Below are positions 34,801 to 44,200 of a DNA stretch of 64,000 bases, piece after piece. Where the stretch lies: positions 27,505,923 to 27,569,922 of the forward strand of contig OX377201.1 of NCBI GenBank assembly GCA_947396885.1, given 5' to 3'. Both the position numbers and the translations under genes were made by a program. The DNA is from Heligmosomoides polygyrus polygyrus (taxonomy: Eukaryota > Nematoda > Chromadorea > Rhabditida > Heligmosomidae). A model generated the notes under the pieces. The model had not been told where the DNA came from. It saw only the letters and a program-made list of their open reading frames with translations, and ran no database searches. Positions within the stretch are counted from its first letter, which is position 1. Every line of letters begins with the position of its first letter.

Positions 34801-36432
34801 TGTTGAGCTCGCCGGTTGTACTTCAGAAGACATTCGCTCTAGTCCAAGTTGTCCGAGTTCGGTTTTCAATAAATCTTGGTATAACGTATTCAATCTATAG
34901 ACCCTCTCGTTCAGTTGTTGAACCAGATTTCCATCAGCTTCATTACGGCTGACGTCGCCTTTTTAGAGCCTGGAAAAGTTGAAGCCACTTGGGTAACTAT
35001 TCCCCAAATACTACTTCTTTCTACAGAACTCTTCATAGAAAAACTATTCGCTGTCATTGAATTAGATATTGAATTGGTCGAATATGCACATGGCAGCAGT
35101 GTCGGGCCCACATCTCCCCCGCGTAATAGAGCGCAGGGAGAACTGTTGAGTCGAATAGGTGTGCTCGGAGCTCAGGGTCTGTCAGATAGCCTTCCACCTC
35201 CTGAAGAGGTCCAGAAGCGGCCCATGGAGCTCCTCGTCTCCGAGGTGCTCGTAGCAGGACGACATCTCAATAAGTTGAGAGTCTTCCGGTTGATCTCCTT
35301 CTTCCTCGCATTAGACGTTCATCCTAAACTGTATTTTCCTCCGAATGATTCACAGTCCTATCCTTTACGTCGATCCTTTTACCTCAACAAGGATTGCCGC
35401 TGCTTCAGCAGTAGAATTAGAGAAGAGTACGATGTCTCCAGCAAAGCGAAGGAGTCCTCCATCTATCCCCGGCTTTTCGTCCCAGTCGGGCGACTTCATT
35501 ATCCACTGCGGCGCTGCGGTAAACACCTTCGGCGACACGGCATCGCCATGTCGCCTCTCCCCTTGTAATGGGAATGTTAGGGGGCGGTAGAAGAGCTGAA
35601 TGTCGTCTTGCATCCAACGTAGCAGTCGGCTAAGGTTCTCTCGCAGGACGAGCCAACTCCTTGGTCGATAAGCGCAGACAGAATGGCATTCGTTTCAACG
35701 CTTCGAATGCCTTCTCGTAGTCGACGAAGGTGAGAACTAGGAGCAGACGGGATTCCCGTCAAGGCTGATGATCATCCAGACGGTCTGGGTGTGGTCCATG
35801 TAGCTGAATCCCTTACGAAATCCGGCCTGCTCCTCTTGCTGAACTTCATCCATTGTCCTTGATATGCATGCGAAGATGAATCTTCGACAACAGTTTTTCA
35901 AGTACCTCAGCAGGCGTATAGAACGATAGGTCCAAAGATCCTCTTGGTCGCCCTTCTTGTGGGGAAGGACAGGACACATTCTGAAGGTAGTATGGCCTGT
36001 TCTGCGCGGGTATGACGTGTAGCGGATGTCCTCCAGCCCGAAAGAGGCCGGCTTAAATGGTTGTGCCACTCTTCATTGTGCTCTTGATTGCTGGTCGAAC
36101 TTGGTGGTCGGCCGTCCTTTATCAGTGGGATGTTGGGACTTGACACCGGGGGTAGATGAGCGGAAGAGCTTTCTGTCTGTAACAAGCACGCGGCGTAGAT
36201 GCGAATTCCATGATTTCCGATGACCGAAGCAGTTCGAATAAGGAAAGCGTTGCCGGCAGTGTGTAATGCTGTCATCTTAGGGAAGTTTTCCAGATCAAAT
36301 GAGAGAGCAATTTCAGGCTGGCACACAGTGAGGGAGGTGGTCGACGAGCCGTGCCATTGCCGGTTTATTTGGTGCTGCGACGTCCAGTGTAAAACCTGCA
36401 AGAAGGTGGTCGACCGCAACTTCTGCCGCTAG
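22826..36432 (+). CDS. mom-2: Wnt ligand, MOM-2-like
   Basis: Secreted, lipid-modified Wnt glycoprotein that signals through Frizzled; in C. elegans MOM-2 acts in early embryonic endoderm specification and spindle orientation. Eight exons, all in compatible phases: (open from 22826) to 22966; 23100-23205; 23300-23379; 26222-26370; 26454-26582; 31780-31933; 32009-32117; 36317-36432 (TAG). The joined frame gives about 321 residues from LLSETD at 22844. Visible landmarks are [72 protein letters not shown] and [19 protein letters not shown] follows, with the Ser that Wnts acylate, then [20 protein letters not shown], and the C-terminal [16 protein letters not shown]. Closeness to MOM-2 rather than other nematode Wnts rests on GVGT-PL, SAYVYAI and PKFDEFA, from memory of the family. 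The signal-peptide exon is not resolved: the first exon's frame meets TAA at 22823 without an AG acceptor between. Three introns (2.8, 5.2 and 4.2 kb) are full of transposons; the others are 75-133 bases. Confidence 0.9.
23541..24632. mobile_element. MITE copy carrying a nested RTE insertion
   Basis: Ends match the MITE at 20432-20738: left CATCTATCGTAGTCCGGGG, right CCCCCGGACTAGGATAGATC. The terminal inverted region extends about 100 bases (left ACTTACCGAGCGGC, right GCCGCTCGGTAAGT). It lies in the Wnt intron 23380-26221. Its body is interrupted by the RTE fragment 23697-24351. Confidence 0.75.
23697..24351 (+). mobile_element. 5'-truncated RTE retrotransposon fragment
   Basis: Flanked by the perfect 15-base duplication AGTTTACAACCGTCT at 23682-23696 and 24352-24366, the mark of target-primed insertion. 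The coding remnant gives the C-terminal part of the reverse transcriptase [49 protein letters not shown]. After a frame change near 24035 it continues with [17 protein letters not shown]. Similar in kind to the element at 42.3-45.5 kb. Confidence 0.8.
24640..25735. other. Wnt intron, little recognised
   Basis: Part of the intron 23380-26221. GGGATCTATCCTAGTCGTGG at 25325-25344 is a scrap of the 20.4-kb MITE family, and an AAC microsatellite lies at about 25365-25383. No exon was found. Confidence 0.4.
25738..26030 (+). repeat. tRNA-derived SINE, good full-length copy
   Basis: The A-box TAGCGCAGTCGG lies at 25746-25757 and the B-box GGTTCGGATTTCC at 25799-25811, the two internal RNA polymerase III promoter blocks of a tRNA. 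The tRNA-unrelated body includes GGTACCAGACTTGTC-type sequence and ends in GGATTGAATGACGTCATCC plus CTTTATC. It sits in the Wnt intron, 190 bases before exon 4, in sense orientation. Confidence 0.9.
26850..27891. mobile_element. Large imperfect palindrome in the Wnt intron
   Basis: The ends are TTAAGCTGTCCTATAAGTCC on the left and GACTTATGGGACAACCTAA on the right. Inside, CAACGATTCACTACAGATTT, CGGCGGTCTCTTGCATAGCG and CGAAAGAGAATGATTCGCTT on the left each recur inverted on the right. The fold axis is near 27370, so the arms approach 500 bases with almost no loop. No transposase is present. Confidence 0.75.
28000..30581. mobile_element. 2.6-kb foldback element with GC-rich ends and nested inner palindrome
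   Basis: The terminal inverted repeat is AGGCCTATGGTATACTCCCG at 28000, mirrored by CGGGAGTATACCATAGGCCT ending at 30581. A second inverted pair lies inside: GGCCTATGTTATACTTCGGC at about 28973 and its inverse near 30385-30410, each followed by CGACGCGTCG. GC-rich arms enclose ordinary AT-rich sequence (29.4-30.2 kb). The apparent proteins across 28785-29437 are tandem-repeat artefacts. The element lies in the Wnt intron 26583-31779. Confidence 0.7.
29149..29233. repeat. 12-base tandem array (GACGTCGCCACC)
   Basis: About seven copies of GACGTCGCCACC or GACGTCGCCACA. Each unit contains the self-complementary GACGTC. All six frames stay open, creating false PTS-repeat and Arg-rich ORFs. Related GACGTCGGCG sequence reappears inverted at 30275-30320. 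Confidence 0.85.
30785..30860. repeat. ACAG microsatellite
   Basis: Runs of CAGA/GACA units with occasional GATA, immediately downstream of the foldback element. Confidence 0.85.
30988..31270 (-). repeat. tRNA-derived SINE, diverged copy
   Basis: The plus strand begins with TAACGTTAATCAATCGCTTT (tail) and ends with CTCCTCTGACTGCGTTACTA (head). It lies within the Wnt intron. Confidence 0.65.
31540..31748 (+). repeat. SINE copy just upstream of Wnt exon 6
   Basis: Head missing; begins at CAGGCCAACGAAACCTTCCA and ends near CACAAAGGGATACCTTG. It finishes about 30 bases before the acceptor of the 31780 exon and so may supply part of the splice-acceptor context. Confidence 0.65.
32353..34546 (+). 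mobile_element. 5'-truncated RTE retrotransposon, itself split by a mariner
   Basis: Flanked by the 11-base duplication ATCACTAAAAA at 32342-32352 and 34547-34557. The reverse transcriptase parts are [31 protein letters not shown], and after a break near 32740 [14 protein letters not shown] (the catalytic FADD box), then [11 protein letters not shown]. The C-terminal connector [15 protein letters not shown] follows after the mariner. The 3' end carries ACAGGTGATACAGGTT, short tandem units as is usual for RTE tails. It lies in the Wnt intron 32118-36316. Confidence 0.85.
33373..34252 (+). mobile_element. Mariner transposon, internally deleted
   Basis: Perfectly placed terminal inverted repeats (left CCAGGCTGTCCAATAATTTC, right GAATTATTGGACAGCCTGG) lie between TA duplications at 33371-33372 and 34253-34254. 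The transposase begins at 33541 with the helix-turn-helix part ([19 protein letters not shown], then [13 protein letters not shown]). It then jumps with a frame change to the end of the catalytic domain. [15 protein letters not shown] and [13 protein letters not shown] place the last two aspartates 34 residues apart, the D34D signature of mariners. The segment with the first aspartate is deleted, so the copy cannot be autonomous. It inserted into the RTE after the RTE landed. Confidence 0.9.
34910..35000 (-). repeat. Penelope terminal scrap
   Basis: GACGTCGCCTTTTTAGAGCC followed by TGGAAAAGTTGAAG resembles the complement of the hammerhead-like segment at 39245-39280 and the sequence at 10563-10600. 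The core is too decayed to call a ribozyme. Confidence 0.4.
35110..36190 (-). mobile_element. Degenerate RTE reverse transcriptase fragment
   Basis: Minus-strand pieces in several frames: [19 protein letters not shown] (36069-35737 frame), then [17 protein letters not shown] (35762-35577), then [19 protein letters not shown] (35613-35365), in which the catalytic FADD box has become FAGD. Order and spacing match the RTE at 32353. It occupies the end of the last Wnt intron, antisense to the gene, and stops shortly before the last exon. Confidence 0.75.
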
Positions 36433-36850
36433 CTGGAAGGCGCCCTTATAGTCAGAGAAGCTCCGTGTTCTAATCCGTCTACTCGCTTGTCCATGTCCTC
36501 CTCTCGGCCACTGATTTTCGCCATGTCGCTCAGCGGACGCTCACTAGTGATGTGTATTATAACGCCGGAGTTCTATTTAGAATATTTATTCTGAGTGAGA
36601 TTAGTAGTATGTGCATGACAATGCCCTTCGCTCACATTTACGCATTTACGATGCCTGATCTGATCTTCGAATCTCGTGCCCAGTTTGTCGCAATGTATTG
36701 GGCTTGTAGGGTGTACATATTAATATATTGGATGTTTATTGCAATAAAAATGTCTTATTCTTGAATCTTGTGCGATTGGATGCTAAGTGACTCTCCAGTC
36801 ATGAGGATTCAAGAGAAAGGGCACAAAACATTAGTGATCTGGTAACTTGG
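36433..36850. other. Wnt 3' flank
   Basis: Probable 3' untranslated region and flank. TGCAATAAAAATGTC at 36739-36753 holds an AATAAA that could serve as the poly(A) signal, about 310 bases after the stop. The open frame at 36552-36764 has no domain. Confidence 0.45.
36742..36747 (+). terminator. Possible poly(A) signal of the Wnt gene
   Basis: AATAAA in AT-rich sequence downstream of the Wnt stop codon. It is the first clear AATAAA on this strand after 36432. Confidence 0.4.
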
Positions 36851-36855
36851 AGGCG

Positions 36856-37170
36856 GAGCGCGTGTAGCGCAGTCGGAGGAGGCGCCGACGGTCGCGTGCA
36901 CCCGATACCATGTTCCTGGTTCGGATTTCCCGCCCAGGCCAACCAAGCCTTCCATCCCTCCAGGGTCGGTAAATTGGTACCATACTTGTCTGGGAAGGAT
37001 AAAGCGCTGACTTTTTCATCGGCTGGCCACCGCAAGTCATTGTATGGCCGAATACGCATTCAAATCGCCTCCACGATATCCCGTAGAAGTAGAAGAAGTA
37101 GAATACGTGGCGCATCCCAAAAGGGATTGAGTAACGCCGTCCTTTACCCTTTATCCTTACCTTATCTTTA
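36856..37170 (+). repeat. tRNA-derived SINE, good full-length copy
   Basis: The head GCGCGTGTAGCGCAGTCGGA contains the A-box; GGTTCGGATTTCC near 36918 is the B-box. The tail ends in CCTTTACCCTTTATCC-type runs. One of the least diverged copies. Confidence 0.9.
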
Positions 37171-37544
37171 CCCTTTACGCTGCACCTAAACGAAATCTAT
37201 TTTATGTGGTCCCTGTTGTTTTCACGTTTTCGGAGTCTTTCACCTATTTATGACCTGCCTAGTTATTAACACTCTTGCCTTCTCTATACAATTATCGGTA
37301 CCAGGATTACCCTGTACTACATCTGGTAGATTTGAGCCGTCCAAATCTAAAGATGCGCAAAACATTGGTATAGAAACTTCAGTGCCAAATGTGAAAAAGA
37401 AATGCCAAAAATGGAAGCAAAGCGCGAAGAACGGAACGCGAGAACAAACAAAACGAGAGTCACAGTTTGCCCAAAGCCGGTACTTACAGAAAAGCGTGTA
37501 AAATGAGTGCTTTTTGATGGGTTCTAATGTTTCTGCTGATGCAG

Positions 37545-38013
37545 AGGAGAGCAGAGAAACGGAAGGCACTCCAGGAAGTGGTCAATTTTGACTCTAAAGC
37601 TGTAGATGGGCTACATCCAGGAATCCTGTGTGCGAGGTACGCTTCCCAAAAAGAACCAAAGTACGTATAAAGAATCGCGCACTGTTGCTCTTCTTATCGT
37701 TTCATTTTCCTGCAGAAAATCTCTATGTTTCATTTATTGGTGTTCATCGTCTCTAAAATAGGAACACATTGTTACATCTCTTCAAAAAATTCTCCTTTCA
37801 GTCAGCACCTGCTCTGTAAATGACACTGTACGATCGGTTGCTCTTGGCGATCTCCGCCTACATGCTCAGCTTCTATGTGACATGCCAGTGGTGGTAGGGT
37901 GGCGAGGCGATGTTCCGTGGATGTTGGTTGCACTCGATCTAATAGCCGGTAGTGCAGTGGCACAAAAGCATCCTCCCGGAATAGCGAAGAGCGCGAGTTC
38001 GGCTCCGGCCTGA
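37545..38013 (+). CDS. Two candidate exons of an unrecognised gene
   Basis: First piece, 37545-37636: acceptor CTGATGCAG, donor GTACGC, frame reading RRAEKRKALQEVVNFDSKAV then DGLHPGILCA. Second piece, 37802-38013: acceptor CTCCTTTCAG, frame open for 69 codons to TGA, including VRSVALGDLRLHAQLLCDMP, VVVGWRGDVPWMLVALDLIA and SASSAPA. The two do not join in phase directly (the first leaves two bases and the second needs one), so either an exon between them is missing or they are unrelated. No family is recognised. Confidence 0.25.
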
Positions 38014-38119
38014 CGGTAGCGTTTTGATTGCAAATACGTATTCCTACAGCAGGTCATAACTTCGGTCTGGCCGCTTCGGGCTCAAAACGACTCAAGTCCG
38101 CCTCACACAGCTTCCTGAT

Positions 38120-39330
38120 TATTATTATTAAATATTTATTCATTACATGGATAAAATGCATGCGAAGAACAATGCAACCGGAAACGATATAAAATAACAT
38201 CCGTATGACGTTGGCTAGCGGTCTAGACCAAAGTAGGACGAGGTGGTACCGCAAGCCAAGCAATAAAAATCCTAGTAGTACTAAAAGGAGAGTAGTGCGA
38301 AATATGTACCGAATGGCGGCCAAAGTTTCTTCTGATGCCGAACAGAAAGCCACCTCAAGGGATTTGGCAGATCACATTGCAAGAACCAACGGGTATCCCA
38401 TGGAAGCGTTCCACGGAGGAAGAAGGCGGCGAGCTGTGGTGTCAGCAGCTCAAGCTCAAGAAGAATAAAGATAACCTTCAGCATCCCTTTTTTATCAGAC
38501 GAAACCAGCGCGTCTATTCGAACATGCCTTCGTAAAGCAGGTCTACAGGACCTGATGAGAGTGGTTGAGATCCCTCCCACAAACTTGAAGAGACAATTGG
38601 TTCGGAACAGCCTATACGACAGGACGTGCACTACACCATCCTGTGCTGTCTGCCCGTTTGGAAGTGAGGGACAGTATGACATCGGGGGTGATGTATCTCA
38701 TAACATGCAGTCAATGCGGGAATGAGTATATAGGGGAGACGGGGAGACCGCTTTGCAACAGGGTTAAGGAGCACTTAGACCGGCTAATAAGGTCTAAGGT
38801 GTCTACTCCGTTGAGGACCACAGGGTCCTCAGCCACGATGGCACAACGGTGGAGGTGGCGGTCACGATCTTGGCACGCGAGCGCGACGTCACGGCACGCA
38901 GAACTCTCGAGGCGTTTTGAATCGCGGCGAGAAATCCAGAAATCAACCGCAACGAAGAGTGCATCGCGGTGACGCAAGAGCTGGCGCCCCACGTCGACCT
39001 CTGCGGGTTTGACCTACGTGGTCGTGCTCAAGGGGGTACCTAGGACAGGTGTCAGTCGATTATAAGTTCGCAAACCCATCCGAGTTAGCCCACCTCCAGC
39101 TACGGGTGGATCACTTCGACCTCACCACTAAGGTTAACGTTACTAGGTTCTACGACATTGCTTCATGACTCCTTGTCTCCTTCTGAATTCACTCCTGCAG
39201 GATGAAGTAACGTCTGAGCGAGTAGTTTTTCAAATGAACTCGACTTTTCCAGGCTCTGACGAAGGCGACGTCGCCGAAACGTAAGCCTAATAAAAGGTCG
39301 ATGCCAATCTTACGATTAGTCTACAGCTGA
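38120..39330 (+). mobile_element. Penelope-like retroelement, 3' part with GIY-YIG endonuclease
   Basis: Reading frames in order: TRWYRKPSNKN and VVRNMYRMAAKVSS (38205-38470), typical of the end of Penelope reverse transcriptases. Next, in another frame, VVEIPPTNLKRQLVRNSLYD, RTCTTPSCAVCPFGSEGQYD. After a frame change near 38686 comes VMYLITCSQCGNEYIGETGR, then VKEHLDRL. The spacing of the Y-L-I and E-Y-I-G-E-T blocks identifies a GIY-YIG endonuclease, here linked to a Cys-rich knuckle. At least two frameshifts make it inactive. A hammerhead-like motif follows at 39251. Confidence 0.8.
39251..39288 (+). ncRNA. Hammerhead-like ribozyme motif at the Penelope 3' end
   Basis: Order of parts: stem I AGGCT (39251-39255), CTGACGA (39256-39262), extra A, stem II GGCG-ACGT-CGCC (39264-39275), GAAA (39276-39279), CGTA (possible GUA cleavage triplet), and AGCCT (39284-39288), which pairs perfectly with AGGCT. 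Stem III would be minimal, as reported for Penelope hammerheads. The extra A before stem II deviates from the classical core. Confidence 0.55.
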
Positions 39331-39334
39331 GAGC

Positions 39335-41298
39335 AACCTACGGAATATCTGTTCGAACAGTGCCAAGATTTATGGAAAGTCGGACGTGGACCAAGTAGGA
39401 TAATTAGAAGGAATGTGCAATAGCAAACGTCTAGAAATAAATGAGGAACGGAAAAGAACAAACCCAAAGGAGTTCTGTCACAAGGTCCCGTTATGTCCTA
39501 GAATTATTCCTGAATCGACTAGCTTTTCAATGAATCGTTTTGACTCGTGTGGAATAACTGTGTTTTTATCAAGTTTCTTGTAATCCGAGCCTGCTCTATT
39601 AATGAAAAAAAAATTATGCCGAATTGAAGATTTTGTACAATTTAATTAAAGTTTATGTCCTCCACCTCGGGTTCTAGATAGTGTCGCCATAAAGAAGTCA
39701 CGGTTTTCAAGCCAATAGAAACCGTGGAGAATTCTCTGAACCACTGCAAGGTCGTATATTGTTCGTCTGTATGAAATTGTGTGTGGTCCAAGTTGTTTGT
39801 TTTCTACTTCGTTGTTGGGAGTAGCTAGTAATCAGAGCCACATGTGTCCCTCCGACAGTTTGTTTCCTCAACCATACAAGAGGGTTCTTCGTCGTTAATC
39901 GGGCATTCACCATATTCCTACCAAGATCGAAAAGGTCTACAAGACACATACTTGAGGCCTCTACGCCGAATGTTCTTCAATTTTTTACTGGTTTCGCTTT
40001 ATTTTAAGACGTGGACTGGCGCAAAGGCGCTCAGAAGGAGGAGTCACATTGTAAGACGGTCTTGTCAGCACAGCACTACTGTTGTGATACTTTCGCATAG
40101 TTTGAAAATGCAAAAATATTAATCACTGAATCTCTTCGGTCTGACCGAAAGAGATAGCTGCCAGCTGGTTTCCTAATGGATTTCTGCAAATCAGTCTTGT
40201 TTATCTAAAATGATATAGAGGAGTTGTGGCACGCCGCACTGACCACAGTTTTTCGTGACGACGTGTTTCTTACTTTTTACGCTCCTAGTCAAGAATGTGG
40301 GCAGCACTGGGTGGTGGGAGTGCGCAGCCAGGTCAAGTCGCATCGAATGGGCATGCCAGTCAGGGGGGGGGGGGGGGTACTCGAATTGGCTGTATCGCAT
40401 TCGGTCGATGGCTTGATTAGTTATGAAAGACTGGGGTGCTCTTACCTCGCAATGTTGCCTAGATTCGCGACATACACCCCTTTTTTCATGCCAAGATTTA
40501 CTGCTCCAATCGTAATCTAGTGTTGGAGTAGACCACCGCTAGAAAAGCGCAACGTGCTATTCTACTGTGAGTAGCATATCGTAAATATCACCGCGCATAT
40601 CGAGTTTACTTTCCAACGCTTTTCCGCCCGCCTTGCGCTTTACTTTGTACAGCTTCTGAAGAGCAACACATCCAGATAGTGACGACTTCCAGAACTTTCG
40701 TGTTCTGGCACCTCCCTGGTTACGCAATCTCGAGCGCTTTTGGATTTTCCTATACAATTTGCAAGGGAGCTACCTTCACCCCACATAATCTGGCTTCTTT
40801 AAAGCGGTCCACTCTAAATAGTTGAAGAATTTGGATTAAGGTGGCACTGTGCTGTAGCAGAATTTGATCGCTATCTTATGGTACGAAGTTGCATCCAGAG
40901 TTATAGAAATGATAATTTATTTGACCTGGCTGTAGTAAAATGAAAGGCAATATGAGCTAAACACATGCTTCACAAAATTCTAAAGATCATATTCAGTTTC
41001 AGGGTAGTGTACATATACAGGACCGCAATGTATATAACTGTGGTGAGAGGAAGAGTAAGTTAGTGAAAGAAAAAGTTCTGGCAAGATAAAATTCGAGTGA
41101 AGTTACAGAAGATGATTGTGTAAGCGGTGAAGAGATGTTACGTAGTTAGTTCCATGCATCTGAGACAAGCACAGTTCTTCTAGTTAGTGTCCTGAAAAGA
41201 ATTTCGTATGTAATTGAATGTGAAAACAATTTGCGCGCTAATTTGAGCTGCTACTTATGTCCGGGAAATATGCGTAGCATACCAACACTGGCAAGTGA
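39335..41298. other. Intergenic, little recognised
   Basis: A poly-G tract lies at about 40363-40377. A dispersed repeat around 40290-40500 (TTCGCGACATACACCCCTTT) recurs at 55.12-55.31 kb. A minus-strand frame at 40757-40557 with VKRKAGGKALESKLDMRGDI has a CTTCAG-type acceptor but no known domain; I give it little weight. This interval also contains the 3' flank of the CPG4-like gene that ends at 41299. Confidence 0.35.
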
Positions 41299-44200
41299 TT
41301 AGAAACCATGCCCAGCATCCATCAAGAATTGCTTCTCCAAATCGGCCTTCTTCTGCTTGCGACGTTTATCCTTGAGCGCGATTTCCTTTTGAATCGCCTC
41401 TTCGGGGCTCTTAGCCAATGCCTGAGAGACTCAAAAGGTAGCGGGTGATGGCTTATCACCAAGATGACCATTACCTTACTAGGCGGCTTTCCCTCTGTGA
41501 TTCCTTTCACAGCGTCGTAGGTCATAAGGTAGTAGCATTCTGGAGGCACTTGTCGATAAATGGAGATCTTTGCTCTGGGACCGACCTCTTCGAAAATCGT
41601 TGAAGCGGTGAAGAACGGCTTCAGGAGTGCTTCCTGGAAACAAACGGTCGCCTGTTGTAGAGTAGAATTCACGCTGGGAGCGCAGTTGGAGGAGGCGCCA
41701 GCTGTCGCATCTGATTCAAGCTTCTGGGTTAAGACTTTCCGCCCGGGTCTACCGAGACTTCTATCCCTTCGAACAGGTGAATTGGTATCAGATTTGTCTG
41801 GGAAGGACAAAACACAGATCTTTCCATCTGCTGGCCGACGCAACTCATTGTAAGGTCAAAAATGCATTCAAATTGTCTCCAGGATATTCTGCAGAATAGG
41901 AGTGTGTGGCGCATTCCGCAAACAAATATTTATAAAATTGCGTTTTCTGAATGTATTCGAATTCGAAAATTCAGAAAATCACATTCTACAAATGCAATCG
42001 AATTCGCATATTCAGAAAAACGGCAAATTTCGAACGTTAGAAAATTTGAGGGCATTCGAAACCACTCGAAACCGAACCATTCGAGAGCATATGTAACTAT
42101 ACTTCGAACGAGGTAGACTAGCTCTACGTGAAAATTTGCCCTTAGCCATTCAGCTCAGCTAACTTGATCGCCATTTAATTTTTTAATCAATTATGAAACA
42201 AACAATAGCTAGGGGTTTCAATTTACCTCAATTCTTTTCATTTACTACAACGCCAGGAAAATAGGTCTAGCTGACTAAGGCGAGAAAGTTCTTCTTCTTC
42301 TCCTGAGTGTTTAGTCCCGCGCAGTCGCAGGGTCCGCTGTTCTTGTGATCTGTCGCCAGCTCATCCTATCAAGGGCGTCATCTGCCATGGCGCCGACTTC
42401 GGCGAGATCTCTCTTGATGACGTCCTTCCATCTTTTCCTTGGGGCTCCTCTCGGACGCTTTCCGGGTGCCTCGAAATCAAGGGCCAACCTTGTGGGGTGA
42501 TCCTCTGGTCTTCAGGATCCTTTAGTCTTCAGGACGTGTCCGTACCACCTCAGGCGCTGCTCTCTCATCTTCAGCTGGATTGGGGCTGTCTTCATCACTG
42601 CCCTAACATCCTCATTTTGCACCCTGTCCCGACGGGTCCATCCACATGCCCACGTCAGCATCCTCATCTCCGCCGCGTGCAGTTGCCCCTCCTGCGCCTT
42701 ACCCAGGGCCCAGCACTCACTGCCGTAGAGGAGGGCAGGTCTCACAACTGTTCTATAGAGCTTGCCTTTGAGCGTCCTGGAGCATCTACGGTCACAGAGG
42801 ATCCCTGTGGACTCCCTCCAATTGAGCCTGGCTGCGTTTATCCGTCCCCTGACCGCCTGGTCCACACATCCTTCCTCGGATAGGTCACTTCCGAGGTAAC
42901 GGAATTCTTCCACCTTCTCTATCGTTTCCCCTTGGCAGTCTAGGATCGATCCAGCGCACTGCTCTGAGCTGATGAACTTCGTCCTCTTCACGTTCAGCCG
43001 TAGGCCGTTGTCTGCAAGGGCTCTCTGCCACAGCTGCACCTTCTCCTCCAGCTCCTCCTGGTTGTCGGCTACTAGGGCGATGTCGTCCGCGTAGAGGATC
43101 GTTCTGAGAAGGCCTTCCTCAAGGTGGTTTACTATAGAGTCAAGTGTCAGCAAGAAGAGGAAAGGGCTCAGAGCCGACCCTTGGTGTACCTCCACTGTGA
43201 TGTCCACTTCCTTGTCACCCGTGCGGAGTTCGTATCGCCGCTTTCGAGCCCTCGTACATGTCCCTTATGACCGTGATCAGACGTTCCGGGACACCCCTCC
43301 CTCAAAGGGCATTCCAGATTACGGCCCGAGCTAGCCTGTCGTAAGCCTTCTCCAGGTCCAGGAATGCGAGGTAGCAGGGTTTTCGTTTCTCCCGATATTT
43401 CTCCATCACCTGACGAGCGATGAAGATGGCGTCTGTGGTAGACCTCCCAGCCATGAAGCCCCCTGCACCTGGGAGATGGGTACCGTCTCTCTCAGCCTTG
43501 AGTCGACCAGTCGTTCGTAGATCTTCATCGTGTGTGAGATCAGTTTGATCCCTCGGGAGTTGGAGCATTCGGAAGCGTCTCCCTTCTGCTTAAAGATGGG
43601 GACTATGGTGCTGTTCCTCCAGTCATCCGGCATCTTACCTTCTTTCGTGATTCTGTTGAGGAACTGCGTCAGCCAGTTGAGTCCGAGGTCCCCGAGCACC
43701 TTCCAAGCCTCTACTGGCACACCGTCAGGCCCTGCAGCCTTCCCGAGTTTCATCTTCCCTATGGCCTTGCGAACCTCTTCTTGCGTCCAGGGTGGAATGG
43801 GTCCCTCCGTTGGTTGTTCTTCCTCGGCCTCCCGACGAGGGAACTCCTCGTTCAGGAGTTCCTTGAAGTACTCCTCCCATCTCTCTCTGATCTCGACCGG
43901 CTTCCGTAACACCCTACCGTCAGCACTCTTCACAGTCTTCACTACCCGAATGTCGAGGCTAGCTCTATGACGCGCCTTGGCCAGGCGGATGGCGAACTTC
44001 TCTCCCTCTGGCCCGTCTAGTTTCTCGTACAGGGCATCCATTTCCGCGTTCTTTGCCTTCGCTGCAGCTGTTTTTGTCAGCCACTTCAGCTTCCTGTAGG
44101 CTGTGAGATGCTCGGGTGCCCTTGTCTTCTGACACAGCTTGTTGGCCTCCTTCTTCCTCTTCACCGCAGCCTGCACCTCTTCGTTCCAGAACCATGCCGA

